Shown: positions 23,504-33,918, numbered from the stretch's first letter. The stretch is DNA of 64,000 bases from Algoriphagus aestuarii (GCA_017051695.1 JAFIDK010000006.1:1-64000); one strand, 5' to 3'. The notes: generated by a model not told the origin, from the sequence alone. Numbers and translations: made by a program.

Positions 23504-24664
23504 ATTCAGCGTATTTTAGAAAAACCATTTTTCAAATCGGTCTTAAAATTCCCAGTAACGGGGATAGTTGGACCTAGACAAGTTGGCAAAACCACCCTAG
23601 TTAAAGGGGCCTTAGATAATCTCAATGCAATATATCTTGACCTTGAAAAACATTCTGACATCAGTAAATTGAATGATGCTGAGTTATTTTTCTCGCAAAA
23701 TCAGAATAAAACAATCATTCTTGATGAAGTTCAACATCAAGCTTCTATTTTTCCTTTGCTGAGAGCAGTAATTGATGAGAACAGAAAACCTGGCAGATTT
23801 ATTATTCTCGGATCAGCCTCTCCCTCACTACTCCGGCAAAGTTCCGAAAGTTTGGCCGGTCGAATCAACTATCTAGAAATGTCGCCGTTATCCATCCTAG
23901 AAACTAAAACCCAATTATCTATTGAAGACCTTTGGATATACGGTGGATTTCCAGAACCTGCACTTTCACAAGACAAGGAATTTATACAAGACTGGTATAG
24001 AAACATTACTACAAGTTACATTCAAAGGGATTTACCTCAATATGGCTTACCAGCAGATCCACGTGTCACCAGACAATTTTTAATGATGATTGCCTCAGCA
24101 CATGGGGGAATCCTTAATTATTCCAGTTTTGCAAAATCCTTAGGATTGACGGTCCCAACTATCAAAACATACCTAAGCTTTCTTTTAAATGCTTTTCTCC
24201 TCAGAGAATTACCTGCATGGTCTGTAAATGCCAAAAAGCGACTTGTGAAATCCCCAAAGTTATTTTTCAGAGATACGGGAATGTTACATTATTTACTGGG
24301 AATAAACAGTATGGATTCTATTTTCGGAAACATCGTAGTTGGTAGTTCCTGGGAGGCATTTGTCATCAATCAAGTAGCTTCTGTTTTAAAGACCGACGAT
24401 GAAATGTATTTTTATCGGACACAAGATGGAGCCGAAATAGACTTGCTCATCAGGCGAAATAATCAATGGCTAGCAGCTGCAGAGATTAAATTCAGCGCTA
24501 GTCCCAAACTTACCAAAGGCACTTACAATGCAATGGAAGATTTGGGAATAGAACTTATGCATGTTGTGATTCCGCGAGAGGAAGATTATCCGATAGCAAA
24601 AAACATACAGGTAGTCGGACTGGGACTTTTCCTTGAGACAATTTTTAGTAAGCCAATTTTATAA
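23501..24664 (+). CDS. ATP-binding protein, AAA_14 plus DUF4143 domains
   Basis: A 387-residue cytosolic P-loop ATPase. Walker A is GPRQVGKT (residues 24-31), Walker B is ILDE (73-76), and GSASPSLLRQ is the sensor region. The C-terminal DUF4143 part ends in a PD-(D/E)xK-like pattern, GAEIDLLI followed by AAEIKFS near residues 310-330, suggesting a nuclease fold. These proteins are abundant, sporadic and poorly understood; defence or mobile-element roles have been suggested. Walker and nuclease motifs look intact. The gene begins inside a 43-bp palindrome, a feature not seen at its neighbours. The predicted transcript start would coincide with the ATG. Confidence 0.88.
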   Translation: MIQRILEKPFFKSVLKFPVTGIVGPRQVGKTTLVKGALDNLNAIYLDLEKHSDISKLNDAELFFSQNQNKTIILDEVQHQASIFPLLRAVIDENRKPGRFIILGSASPSLLRQSSESLAGRINYLEMSPLSILETKTQLSIEDLWIYGGFPEPALSQDKEFIQDWYRNITTSYIQRDLPQYGLPADPRVTRQFLMMIASAHGGILNYSSFAKSLGLTVPTIKTYLSFLLNAFLLRELPAWSVNAKKRLVKSPKLFFRDTGMLHYLLGINSMDSIFGNIVVGSSWEAFVINQVASVLKTDDEMYFYRTQDGAEIDLLIRRNNQWLAAAEIKFSASPKLTKGTYNAMEDLGIELMHVVIPREEDYPIAKNIQVVGLGLFLETIFSKPIL

Positions 24665-24669
24665 TTTCT

Positions 24670-24722
24670 TTATTTCGGAAGATTTTAATTCCAGGATGTT
24701 AATTCCTTCGAAATAACCTTTT
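24670..24722 (+). terminator. Possible terminator after the ATPase gene
   Basis: TTATTTCGGAAG and CTTCGAAATAA can pair with one bulge, followed by CCTTTTT. The loop is long (about 20 bases), so this is a moderate candidate. It ends at the stop of the convergent RND gene. Confidence 0.4.
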
Positions 24723-27700
24723 TCATCCTGGATCCTTAGCGGGAGACAGATTATCTTTCATAGCTTTCTTCCATAGAAATACAGGCAGCACCCAAAACAC
24801 CCCCAACATACTGAATATCAAACCTCCGATTGTACCAATAGCCAAAGAAAACCAGAATATCTCATTTTGGCCTTCCATGATAAAAGGAATCAATCCCAAG
24901 CAGGTGGACATGACAGTAAGAAGTATCGGTATGGCTTTTCCGGCCACGGACTTCAATACATTTCGGTTATATAAACCTTGGTCCCGATTATTTAGGTCAT
25001 TGATAATGAAGATCCCTGCATTTACTGCCAATCCTCCCAGCATGACAAATGCAGCATACCCACCTTGGTCAAAATAGAAATCAAACAAGGAAAAAATCAG
25101 GAACAGTCCTATAAAACTAATTGGAATGATCGCAATGATGTAGATGGGTTGTTTGAGGTTTTCAAAAAGCACAGAACAGATCAGGAAAATCCCGATGATC
25201 AAAAAACCCAATAAACTATACTGCCTTTTTGCCTTTTCATAACTAAAATAATAGGAATTTTTTTTCGCCTCATAGCCAATCGGCATTGTAGCTTTCATTT
25301 CATCCAGGACTTCTTCGAGGTATTCATTTCCAAACTTGGCAGAGCCCATGTATTCAAAAGAAACGATCCGGATGTATTGCCGGTCTTCTTTGTTCAAAGC
25401 ATTGGTGGTGGTTTCTTTGGTCAACGTACCATAATCAGACACTTTGTAAATCCTGTTTTCCCCACCGATCAAACTCTTGTTTTCCAGATCAAACTTACTA
25501 AAATCAGCAGCGTTTACTTCCTTCACCACTACCCCATAATTTTTATCCTCTAAGGTCAAAAACCTGGATGCTCCATTGGGTTTTGACAAGTCCTGTAGCG
25601 AACTGATCAGCTCATACTGATTCATATTACCCAAGGCCAGCTGGTTTTGATTTAATCTCAGCACATACTCTTCGGTCTTCTGCTCACCATAGTTCCGCTC
25701 GTTTATGTTGACTTCCTGGATTCGTTTATGGGCCAGCAATTTCTCAGAAAGAATTATCGCCTGCTTCTCCAGCTCATCAAAATTATATCCCTTCATTTCT
25801 ACCCGATAAGATGGAATGCCCTCTCCTCCTGGACCTGTATAAAAGCCTTGTCCTACTCCATAAATATTCCAGTTCGCCCCACTCCAATCAGTAGATTTCA
25901 CGGACAATTTCCCTTTGAGCTGATAAGGCAAAGCACCGTTTTCGTAAGCATCCTTAAAGGTGATCACTATATTCGCCTGCTGCCCAGATAGGACCGTGGT
26001 CACAAATTTATCGATGCCTTCTACGCCCTTTAGGTAAGCCTCGAACTCCTTCATGATAAAATCCATCTGCTCGAGTGTATTGCCAAAAGGCAAGCGACAA
26101 TTCACATACAGTCGGGTTTCCTCCGGTTCCCGATAACTCGACTTCTCATAGGTTCCCCTTACAAACATTCTAAGGGCTCCGCCCAAAGCTTTGTCAACAT
26201 AAGGCCTAATCTCCTCCTGATAATAGGTGTTCCCAACAGTGGTATTGTACCACTCATGCTCATCCCATTTGGCTGGCAAAAAGAAAATCGGAGTACCAAA
26301 AAGAAGGACCAAAAGAAAAATAAATGTTTTTCTATAATGCGCAGTCCAAGCTATCCCTTTTTCATAATTCCTAAGGTACCTGACCCTTTTCCTGAGTTTC
26401 TGAATGGTCAGGGCCCTACCCTTTTTAGCAGATTCTTTAAATAAAATCTGATAGAAAGCCGGAGTAAAAAACAAGGCGATGATCAATGAAACTCCCAGCA
26501 TGACAGAAACAACGATAGAAAACTCGGTCAGATTTCTTCTGTCTTCCTCTGGTAGAAAAAAGACAATCATCAAGGCCGCAATGGTGGTCAGAGAAGCAGC
26601 AAGTAAGGCGAGAAAAACTTTTCTGTTTCTGTGCTTATGAAGATGATCGATCATGATAATGGCATTGTCCACTATCAATCCAAAACTGATCGTCAAACCC
26701 GCCAAAGAATATAAGTGGATATCCACTTTTAGAAAGTAAATCAACATCGCACAGATGCTGAGATTTGCAATGATGCCCAAGAAAAGAATGCTTAGGTATT
26801 TAAGATTTCTATTGATCAGAAAAATAAAGACAATCAAAATAAGAATCGATAGACCCGATCGCTTGTAAATTTTATCCAGCTGGGTTTCCAGATATTCGGT
26901 ATCATCCCGCTCCAAACGCACATCAAATCCTGCTGGCAATTGTTTACTAGCTTCCTCCAGCGACTGCTTCAGGCTTTTAGCAAGCAGTACCTTATTTACA
27001 CCATCTCTGTTAAAAATTGATATCGTGACAGAGTTATTTCCGTTGATCCGGAAAAAATACATGGGTTCGGCTTCTTCCAATGTTAGCTTTGCCACATCCC
27101 TTAACCTCACATCTTGCCCATTGACTTGAAGAATTCTCAGGCTCTCCAATTGATCCATATCTGTCAACGACCTGTCTACTTCAATGAACAAGGTTTCTCC
27201 CTTTGAATTAAGAACTGCTCCAGGGTAACTCGTCCCAAAAGCTTGAGAAATACTGGACTCCAACACATTTTTAGAAATACCAAAGGCTTGCAGTTTCTGA
27301 ATGTCGTAAGTAACAAAAAGCTGCAAGTCATTTGCCCCTCGAACCAAAACCTCTTCTACTTCCTCAAATTTGGTCAAGGCAGGTTTTAAAATATCCTCTG
27401 TGATTTTTTTGATTTCGAAAGAGGCAAAAGGCCCATTGACACTGTAGGTTAAAATGGGTGTTTTTGCATCAGTCCTTGTTTCATTGCTCTGGGAAACAGT
27501 AGGATACATCACCTGTGGATCCAGCTGGGGATAAACCTGACGGATCATCGCCGATACCTCAAACCCTTTCATTTCCATGTCTGCCTTTTTATCAAAGGTC
27601 AAAGTGATCCTTCCGCTATTGTAGTTAGAGGTGGAGGTGATTTTTTTGAGTTCAGAAAGTCTTGAAAATGTCCCTTCCAATGGGGAAGTTGCCAGCTTCT

Positions 27701-27854
27701 CCACAATTTCCGGAGAGGAATTTCGAACAGAAAAATTAATGGTGAGGACAGGTTCCTTTTCACGGGGATTCAAATCCACCGAAAGCATAGGGATAACTGC
27801 AAATCCCGAGATAGAGAGCAAAACAAAAACGATCAGGATCCTAAATGGAGTCAT
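24723..27854 (-). CDS. RND efflux transporter permease, second subunit
   Basis: An inner-membrane RND pump of 1043 residues with the usual twelve segments in two halves. TM4 reads GLTISFGLIVDNAIIMIDHLHKH, where one of the two proton-relay aspartates of AcrB is replaced (VDN for VDD). TM10 reads LGGLAVNAGIFIINDLN, without an obvious lysine of the relay. It is therefore divergent from classical AcrB and may work only beside its partner. Its start overlaps the stop of the other permease gene by four bases, pointing to a co-translated heteromeric pump comparable in layout to MdtBC. No TolC-type gene follows. Confidence 0.88.
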   Translation of the reverse strand: MTPFRILIVFVLLSISGFAVIPMLSVDLNPREKEPVLTINFSVRNSSPEIVEKLATSPLEGTFSRLSELKKITSTSNYNSGRITLTFDKKADMEMKGFEVSAMIRQVYPQLDPQVMYPTVSQSNETRTDAKTPILTYSVNGPFASFEIKKITEDILKPALTKFEEVEEVLVRGANDLQLFVTYDIQKLQAFGISKNVLESSISQAFGTSYPGAVLNSKGETLFIEVDRSLTDMDQLESLRILQVNGQDVRLRDVAKLTLEEAEPMYFFRINGNNSVTISIFNRDGVNKVLLAKSLKQSLEEASKQLPAGFDVRLERDDTEYLETQLDKIYKRSGLSILILIVFIFLINRNLKYLSILFLGIIANLSICAMLIYFLKVDIHLYSLAGLTISFGLIVDNAIIMIDHLHKHRNRKVFLALLAASLTTIAALMIVFFLPEEDRRNLTEFSIVVSVMLGVSLIIALFFTPAFYQILFKESAKKGRALTIQKLRKRVRYLRNYEKGIAWTAHYRKTFIFLLVLLFGTPIFFLPAKWDEHEWYNTTVGNTYYQEEIRPYVDKALGGALRMFVRGTYEKSSYREPEETRLYVNCRLPFGNTLEQMDFIMKEFEAYLKGVEGIDKFVTTVLSGQQANIVITFKDAYENGALPYQLKGKLSVKSTDWSGANWNIYGVGQGFYTGPGGEGIPSYRVEMKGYNFDELEKQAIILSEKLLAHKRIQEVNINERNYGEQKTEEYVLRLNQNQLALGNMNQYELISSLQDLSKPNGASRFLTLEDKNYGVVVKEVNAADFSKFDLENKSLIGGENRIYKVSDYGTLTKETTTNALNKEDRQYIRIVSFEYMGSAKFGNEYLEEVLDEMKATMPIGYEAKKNSYYFSYEKAKRQYSLLGFLIIGIFLICSVLFENLKQPIYIIAIIPISFIGLFLIFSLFDFYFDQGGYAAFVMLGGLAVNAGIFIINDLNNRDQGLYNRNVLKSVAGKAIPILLTVMSTCLGLIPFIMEGQNEIFWFSLAIGTIGGLIFSMLGVFWVLPVFLWKKAMKDNLSPAKDPG

Positions 27855-30800
27855 GAGGTCACTGTTTTAAGTTTTTTCTTTGGCACGAAAAACCAATAAG
27901 CCAACGGCACAAAGTACAGTGCCGTAATCGTACCGATAGTCAAACCTCCAATCACTGCATAGACCAGTGGCCGCTGTAGATCTGCTCCTAATCCACTGCT
28001 AAACACAATCGGAATAAGTGCCAAAATCGTGGTAATGGAAGTCATTAAAATTGGTTTTAATCTGATCTGACCAGCTTCATGAAGTGCTTTCTCCAGTCCT
28101 TCTTCAGGTGACACTGCTTCCTTTGCCGAATACTTCTCCCTCAAACGATTAATGGTGTCAATTTTCAAAATCGCATCATTTACCATGATTCCCAGCATCA
28201 CCACCAGACCGATTGCAGACATCACATTTAAGGATGCCCCAAAAATCCAAAGAACCAAAAATGACCCTCCTATCCCCAATGGCAAAGTAAATACGACGAT
28301 CAAAGGTTGTATAAAACTTTCAAACTGAGCAGCTAAAATAAAGTAAAGCAATAACACGGAAATTACGAGAATCCCAACCAACTGGATAAGATTCTCCCTA
28401 TCCCTGAAATATTGACCGGTCATTTCAACTCCCAAGTCTTTACTTTGACCCCACTGAAAAAAGTCAGATTTTAAGTTATCCGGGTTTTCTTCCAAAATAT
28501 TTACTGATTGGTAAATACCTCCTCTGTCCGCAGTGATATATTTATAATGGTCTTCGTATTCATAATCCACAAATTCTGCGAGTTCATAGGATGCGCTATC
28601 TGAGGCTGAAACGGATTTTGTGCGCAATAAATTTTCAAATCTTTCCCCAGGCTCTTTCAACCGAATCGGAGTAACCTCTCCAAAGCGACGGATATCAGTG
28701 ATGGTAAATGTCCCAAAAAGCTTCGAGATCTGATCTTGAACTTCAGTTAGAGGTATTTCATAGGTAGCCAGCTTATCCGCACGGAGTGAAAAGACCACCG
28801 AAGCTTCTTTCTGCAGTCCAGGTCCTCTTTCCCAATTTTCTGTAGGGAATTGGCTGAGCCAAGGATCCATTTTTTCTTCTTCCACAGGTTCTTTAGAAGA
28901 GAGGTCTTTCCACCGCACCTCATAGTAAGGCATATTGGAACTGAATAATTGATCAAATGCATTGGGAGCATCTCCAAGCACAAAACTGGCTTGAGGGTAA
29001 TTGGATTTGAGATGCTCACTGATCAGTTTGATCTGATTTTCTTTGACTTCCTGGCTTTCAAATAACAGGTATAAAAAAGCCTGCTGAATGGAGTTTTCAC
29101 CGTCAAAAAGGAGAAATTGACGTACTCCAATTTCGGATTCTGCCTGCTGATAAGTTCCTTCCAGCATTTTTACCAAAGCCTGAATTCTCCCTTTGTTTTC
29201 TAATGCACCAATTGGTTCATTCCATTCTATCTCAAGTGTTGCATCCAGTTTTTCTATTTCAGGTAATCCCTCTGTTTTCAATAAAAAACTAACCCCAAGG
29301 CCAAGAGGAATCAAGATCATAAAACAGGTAATTGCAATTTTCCTCCCTGAGCTGATTTTTGAATAACCCAGCTCATACATGGACAAGATTCGCTTGAAAA
29401 ACGGACCTTCTTCTTTATCGAGTACTTTCTTGCTCTTCCGAAACAGCAAAAGGTACAGCATCGGCAAGAGGATAAAAGCTACAGCCAGGGATACCGACAG
29501 GATCGCCGCGACTGCCACTGCCTGATCAAAAAACAAAGCTCCTGAAATCCCGCTCAAAAAAACCAGAGGGACAAAAACCGCCAATGTAGTCATCACTGAA
29601 CTGATCAATGCTCCCATCACTTCATTCACTCCTTCTACACAAGCTTCAAAAATAGAAAGTCCTTCATCTCTTTTTCGGGTGATGTTATCCAAAACGATGA
29701 TCGCATTATCGATCAACATCCCGATGCCCAGGGCCAGACCTGAAAGCGAAATAATATTGATCGAGAGATCGAAAAAATAGAAAATCAGAAAACTAATGAC
29801 CAACGAAGATGGAAGACTGACCCCGATGATCAGAGGAAGTCGATAATCTTTCATAAAAAGAAAGAGCACTGCAAATGCGAAAATCCCACCAAACAGTAAG
29901 CTGGTTTCCAAGTTGGAAATTGCCGCGTTTAGGAGATTTGACTGATCTTGAGTCAGATCAAATTCTACCTGAGGATAATCTGTTTTGAATAACTCTATCG
30001 ATGCTTTCAATTCGGGCATCAATTCGTTCATTTTAGCAGATGCCTGTTTATGGACAGTGATGACCAGGCTTTCTTGTTCACCATAGAGATGATAGCCGAG
30101 CATTTCTTTGGTCTCATATTTGACATCGGCCAGTTTCTGGAGTGGAATAATCGCTCCGTCTTTGGTTCTAATCGGTAACTTCCTAATATCATCAGGAGTA
30201 TCTACTCTGGATGCCAAACGGAGATAATACCTAAACTGACCATCTTTGACAGAAATGCCCGGCAGATCCCGGTTACTGTTTTGGATGGCACTGATGATGT
30301 TTTGCTGGGACATGCCCAAAGCCGCCAAAGCCTGGTCGTTTGGCGAAACAGTGATGATCCGTTCTTTCTTACCATTGATATCTACCAGAGATACCCCCGG
30401 AAGCTGTTCGATTCTTTTTTTCAGAACATTTTCTGCAAGTTGGCTTACTTCCACTTCGTCAATCCCATCTTTGGGAATAACCTGGACTCGAGCCACTGGA
30501 ATATCAGAAGTATTGATCCGGATGACTTCAGGACGGGAAAGATCCTCAGGAAGTGAATTGGTCAGGCGGTCTATTTTTTCATTGACATCAATGTAGGCCA
30601 ATTCCATTTTAGTACTATAATCAAATGTCAGACGGATGGTTCCGACTTCCGAACCCGCTTTAGAGTCCATTTCTTCCAATCCATTCAAGGTGATCAACCC
30701 TTCCCTAATGGTACTTAAAACATTTTGCTCAATCGCTTCCGGAGATGCATTAGGGTAATTTACTTTTACCACGATCTGTGGCACATCTATCGGTGGAAGC

Positions 30801-30901
30801 AAAGAAATCGGCAAGGAACTCAGGACAATGAACGAAAACACGATCAATGCCATAAAAGTCATGAATACCGCAATGGGTCTGGCCAATAAAAATCTAACCA
30901 T
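27851..30901 (-). CDS. RND efflux transporter permease, first subunit
   Basis: A 1016-residue RND pump that starts VRFLLARPIAVFMTFMALIV, the typical TM1 of the hydrophobe/amphiphile family. Large periplasmic loops follow TM1 and TM7. TM4 (GLALGIGMLIDNAIIVLDNI) keeps one relay aspartate; the second is Asn, as in many Bacteroidota pumps. TM10 reads VVMLGIMVNDAILKIDTINR with acidic and lysine residues. It lies between the adaptor gene (3 bp gap) and a second permease (4 bp overlap). Substrates cannot be told from sequence. Drug, bile-acid-like or lipid export are all possible for this family. Confidence 0.92.
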   Translation of the reverse strand: MVRFLLARPIAVFMTFMALIVFSFIVLSSLPISLLPPIDVPQIVVKVNYPNASPEAIEQNVLSTIREGLITLNGLEEMDSKAGSEVGTIRLTFDYSTKMELAYIDVNEKIDRLTNSLPEDLSRPEVIRINTSDIPVARVQVIPKDGIDEVEVSQLAENVLKKRIEQLPGVSLVDINGKKERIITVSPNDQALAALGMSQQNIISAIQNSNRDLPGISVKDGQFRYYLRLASRVDTPDDIRKLPIRTKDGAIIPLQKLADVKYETKEMLGYHLYGEQESLVITVHKQASAKMNELMPELKASIELFKTDYPQVEFDLTQDQSNLLNAAISNLETSLLFGGIFAFAVLFLFMKDYRLPLIIGVSLPSSLVISFLIFYFFDLSINIISLSGLALGIGMLIDNAIIVLDNITRKRDEGLSIFEACVEGVNEVMGALISSVMTTLAVFVPLVFLSGISGALFFDQAVAVAAILSVSLAVAFILLPMLYLLLFRKSKKVLDKEEGPFFKRILSMYELGYSKISSGRKIAITCFMILIPLGLGVSFLLKTEGLPEIEKLDATLEIEWNEPIGALENKGRIQALVKMLEGTYQQAESEIGVRQFLLFDGENSIQQAFLYLLFESQEVKENQIKLISEHLKSNYPQASFVLGDAPNAFDQLFSSNMPYYEVRWKDLSSKEPVEEEKMDPWLSQFPTENWERGPGLQKEASVVFSLRADKLATYEIPLTEVQDQISKLFGTFTITDIRRFGEVTPIRLKEPGERFENLLRTKSVSASDSASYELAEFVDYEYEDHYKYITADRGGIYQSVNILEENPDNLKSDFFQWGQSKDLGVEMTGQYFRDRENLIQLVGILVISVLLLYFILAAQFESFIQPLIVVFTLPLGIGGSFLVLWIFGASLNVMSAIGLVVMLGIMVNDAILKIDTINRLREKYSAKEAVSPEEGLEKALHEAGQIRLKPILMTSITTILALIPIVFSSGLGADLQRPLVYAVIGGLTIGTITALYFVPLAYWFFVPKKKLKTVTS

Positions 30902-30904
30902 GGC

Positions 30905-31975
30905 CTATTCTTTTACAATTTGTACCGGTGCCTGATGCGCCAGCTGTAAGTTATTGGAGGTAATGACCGTGCTTCCTGCGTCTACCCCTTCCAAAATCTC
31001 CACTTCTTCCCCATTGTCTTTTCCCACCTCTACATAATTCCATTTAGATTCATTGTTTTCTATGGAGAATACAACAGCTCTACCGGACCTGTAAACCAGT
31101 GCATCTTTTGGCACCACCAGACTGTTATTTTGTGGAGCTCGGATGATGGCCCGGGCGTTCATACCAGGAAGTAAATTTCTTGAAGAATTGATGGCAATAG
31201 AAACCTGAACCAACCCATTTTCATCGACTTTTGGGTTAATTCCGATCACTCGCCCTTCAATGGCATTTTGAGAGTCAGAAACGGCATAAACTTCCGCTTT
31301 TTGATTGGGTGAAATCAAGGAAATATCCGATTCTAGAACTTTGACTTTCAAGGTCAGTTGGCCACTACCTAAAATCTCACAAAGCTCCTGACTTGCTCCT
31401 ACCAAACTTCCCTCTTTGTATTTCAGATCTGCAATCCTACCGGAAATCGGGGCTTTCAGTTCGCATCGTTCACGGTTAAGTTGAGCTTCTTTCAGTTCCA
31501 CCTCAGCCATAAAAAGTCCACTTTTGGCTTTGAGCTGCTCGTCAATTGCCTGTTTTCTTTCCTCTTCGCCAGATGAAAAAATCGTTTCATAGCCCATTTT
31601 CATCGACTCGTATTCTGCATTGGCATTTCGAAGCGAAATCTTCGCCTTGTCCAATCTCAGCTGAGCTTCAGTCGGATCCAATCGGGCTATCACATCTCCT
31701 TTAGAGACTGATTGTCCTTCTTTGACATTCAGTTCAATAAGAAATCCTGCCTGTTCGATGATCGCGGTCACCTGACTGGAGGCTTCCAGTTTACCGGTGG
31801 CATTGATAAGGTAATCAAAGCTTTTCACTTCCGCTTTGGCCACTTTGACTTCGGTAGCGGCAACTTCATTTCTAAAAGATTCGGTCGGAGCTTCCTCGAC
31901 TTTTTCTTCGTCGTTTTTACAGGAAAAAAATGAGAGCGCTAAAAAACCAAGGAGAATGAATCTGGACTTTATCAT
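30905..31975 (-). CDS. RND efflux periplasmic adaptor (MFP), lipoprotein
   Basis: The membrane-fusion protein links the RND pump to the outer membrane. The N-terminus ILLGFLALSFFSC has a lipobox with cysteine at about 19. The lipoyl-like halves are visible as VTAIIEQAGFLIELNVKEGQ and LKAPISGRIADLKYKEGSLV, around an alpha-helical hairpin (about 100-170) that should dock to a TolC-like channel. A beta-barrel and membrane-proximal part follows (LLPGMNARAII). It is first in the operon adaptor-permease-permease. Since no outer-membrane factor is encoded here, the pump presumably borrows one from elsewhere. Confidence 0.92.
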   Translation of the reverse strand: MIKSRFILLGFLALSFFSCKNDEEKVEEAPTESFRNEVAATEVKVAKAEVKSFDYLINATGKLEASSQVTAIIEQAGFLIELNVKEGQSVSKGDVIARLDPTEAQLRLDKAKISLRNANAEYESMKMGYETIFSSGEEERKQAIDEQLKAKSGLFMAEVELKEAQLNRERCELKAPISGRIADLKYKEGSLVGASQELCEILGSGQLTLKVKVLESDISLISPNQKAEVYAVSDSQNAIEGRVIGINPKVDENGLVQVSIAINSSRNLLPGMNARAIIRAPQNNSLVVPKDALVYRSGRAVVFSIENNESKWNYVEVGKDNGEEVEILEGVDAGSTVITSNNLQLAHQAPVQIVKE

Positions 31976-32032
31976 GGATTAAATAATTTCAGATTAATAA
32001 ACTAAGAAATTATTCAAACTCAAAAGAAAAAA

Positions 32033-32566
32033 TCAAAAAGGACTGTTAATAATTGTCAATTGAGGTACTAAATACCAATCCGGAAAAGGTTTGTATAAAT
32101 TAATCGCTTTGGCTATAGGCCTTAGCCTCATCGTGGGCGGAGGATTATCTCCAAAATAATCAATCAAATCATCGATGATTTTGGGCTGCTCCACTTCCAG
32201 TCTGACTAGGGTAACTCCATCATGGATCATGTCTAATTGAGTAGCAGCTGCTCTTGAAATATCGATGATTCTCTTGGAATATTTGGGTAAGCGATCATTA
32301 ACTTTTACATAGACAGATGCACCTGTATCCACTCTAGTTACTTTAAGGACTGTACCAAAAGGCAAAGTTTTATGCGCTGCAGTCAAACTATCCATGTGAA
32401 AAATCTCCCCATTGGAAGTCTTTCTTAGATGAAACCTTTTACCGTAAAAACTAGCTACTCCTTGTTGGATCAACAAAGAATCACCATAGGTTTTGGCATG
32501 GGCGAAGGTGCTAGAACAGACTGCTATCAGCAGGAAAATCCACAGTCGCATGTTTTTAAAATTCAT
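32033..32566 (-). CDS. rlpA: RlpA-like double-psi beta-barrel protein
   Basis: RlpA proteins are septal lytic transglycosylases or peptidoglycan-binding proteins with a double-psi beta barrel. Motifs seen here are GVASFYGKRFHLRKTSNGE, AHKTLPFGT, VNDRLP and DISRAAATQL. The signal peptide is MNFKNMRLWIFLLIAVCSST plus FAHA. ATG 32566 is preferred to the longer frame from 32605, whose extra 13 residues precede the signal; 32551 is also possible. There is no C-terminal SPOR domain, so septal targeting is not evident. The gene is divergent from sbcD across about 100 bp. Confidence 0.88.
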   Translation of the reverse strand: MNFKNMRLWIFLLIAVCSSTFAHAKTYGDSLLIQQGVASFYGKRFHLRKTSNGEIFHMDSLTAAHKTLPFGTVLKVTRVDTGASVYVKVNDRLPKYSKRIIDISRAAATQLDMIHDGVTLVRLEVEQPKIIDDLIDYFGDNPPPTMRLRPIAKAINLYKPFPDWYLVPQLTIINSPF

Positions 32567-32673
32567 TTGGCCTTGCCAGTCAATAAAAATGCCAATTGCT
32601 GTCATTCCTTTATTTTAGCTTGCAAGCAGCAAAGCATAAGATTAACTTAGTTTTTTACTTTTTTCAATCATTC

Positions 32674-33918
32674 ATGATCAAAATCTTACATACGGCCGAT
32701 TGGCACTTAGGCAAAAGACTTCAGGAATTTTCCAGATTGGAGGAGCAAAAGTTAGTTCTCGAAGAAATCATAGAAATCGCTGACAATGAAAATGTGGATT
32801 TGATTCTCCTAGCAGGGGATATTTTCGACACATTTAACCCAAATCACGAGGCAGTAGAATTATTATACAAAACCCTCCGTAGGCTTTCGAAAAACGGAGA
32901 AAGACCCATCATTGCTATTTCAGGAAATCATGATAGCACTCAGTTTGTGGAGGCACCTGATCCACTGGCTAGGGAGTTGGGAATTCTGTTTTACAGCAGA
33001 TATGACTCAGTAATTCCAATAGGGAAACTGGATTCCGGAATAGAAATCACAAAATCAGAATCCGGTTTTTTAGAGCTGAAATTGCCAAAAATTGATTTTC
33101 CAATCCGTATGATTTTGGCACCTTATGCCAACGAAACGTTATTGAAAACTTACTTGGGCGAAGAAGATAGAGAAGCTGAATTCCGTCAAGTTTTACAGGG
33201 AAAATGGAAAGAGCTTGCTGGTTCCTATTGTGATTCAAATGGAGTCAACCTCTTGATAGGCCATTTCTTTTTCATGAAAGAAGGAGAATCCTCGATAGGT
33301 ATCGGGACAGAAGCAGAGCCCGAGTCAGAAAGACCGATTTTGCACGTGGGTGGAACTCAGGCACTTTTTACAAATAACATCCCTCCTCAGATCCAATATG
33401 CGGCATTGGGGCATTTACATCGCTATCATTCGGTAGATAAAGAACCCATGCCAGTGGTCTATGCCAGTTCCCCTCTGGCCTATTCATTTAGCGAAGCAGA
33501 TCAGGAAAAGAAAGTGGTGTTGGTGGAAGCCTATCCGAATCAAAAAGTGACATATAAGGCTATAGGATTGAAGCAAGGAAGACCCTTGTATCGGATGACT
33601 TTTGAGAGTCTTTCGGATACCATTTCTTGGTTAGAGGCAAACCCTTATTGCTTTGTCGAAATCACCTTTGTCACGGAGCATTCTATCGATGCTCCTACCA
33701 GAAAAGCTATCATGAAATCCCACGATGGTATCGTCAATCTAATCCCGCAAATCAAAAATCCGCAAGGCCAGGAAAGTTTCAAGCTGAAAGTGGAGGATTT
33801 AGGAAAAGACATGAGCCACTTGTTTCAGCTGTTTTATAAAAACGAAAAAGGTCAGGAACCCAACGAGGAACTGATGGAAATTTTTAGAGAAGTTATCAGC
33901 CAAAGTAACGAATCATGA
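32674..33918 (+). CDS. sbcD: Exonuclease SbcCD, subunit D
   Basis: SbcD is the metallophosphatase nuclease of the Mre11 family. It has ILHTADWHLGKRL (motif I), LLAGDIFDTFNPN (II), ISGNHD (III) and GHLHRYH (late histidines), all intact in 414 residues. The frame extends 26 codons upstream of ATG 32674, but MIKILHTADWHLG is the standard SbcD start. The stop overlaps the sbcC start by four bases. The complex removes hairpins and protein-blocked DNA ends. Confidence 0.95.
   Translation: MIKILHTADWHLGKRLQEFSRLEEQKLVLEEIIEIADNENVDLILLAGDIFDTFNPNHEAVELLYKTLRRLSKNGERPIIAISGNHDSTQFVEAPDPLARELGILFYSRYDSVIPIGKLDSGIEITKSESGFLELKLPKIDFPIRMILAPYANETLLKTYLGEEDREAEFRQVLQGKWKELAGSYCDSNGVNLLIGHFFFMKEGESSIGIGTEAEPESERPILHVGGTQALFTNNIPPQIQYAALGHLHRYHSVDKEPMPVVYASSPLAYSFSEADQEKKVVLVEAYPNQKVTYKAIGLKQGRPLYRMTFESLSDTISWLEANPYCFVEITFVTEHSIDAPTRKAIMKSHDGIVNLIPQIKNPQGQESFKLKVEDLGKDMSHLFQLFYKNEKGQEPNEELMEIFREVISQSNES

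Noticed and set aside
24691-24731. CCAGGATG...CATCCTGG hairpin between the ATPase and RND genes
   Set aside because: The loop is about 25 bases and it overlaps the RND coding end; it competes with a better terminator pairing and has no clear role.
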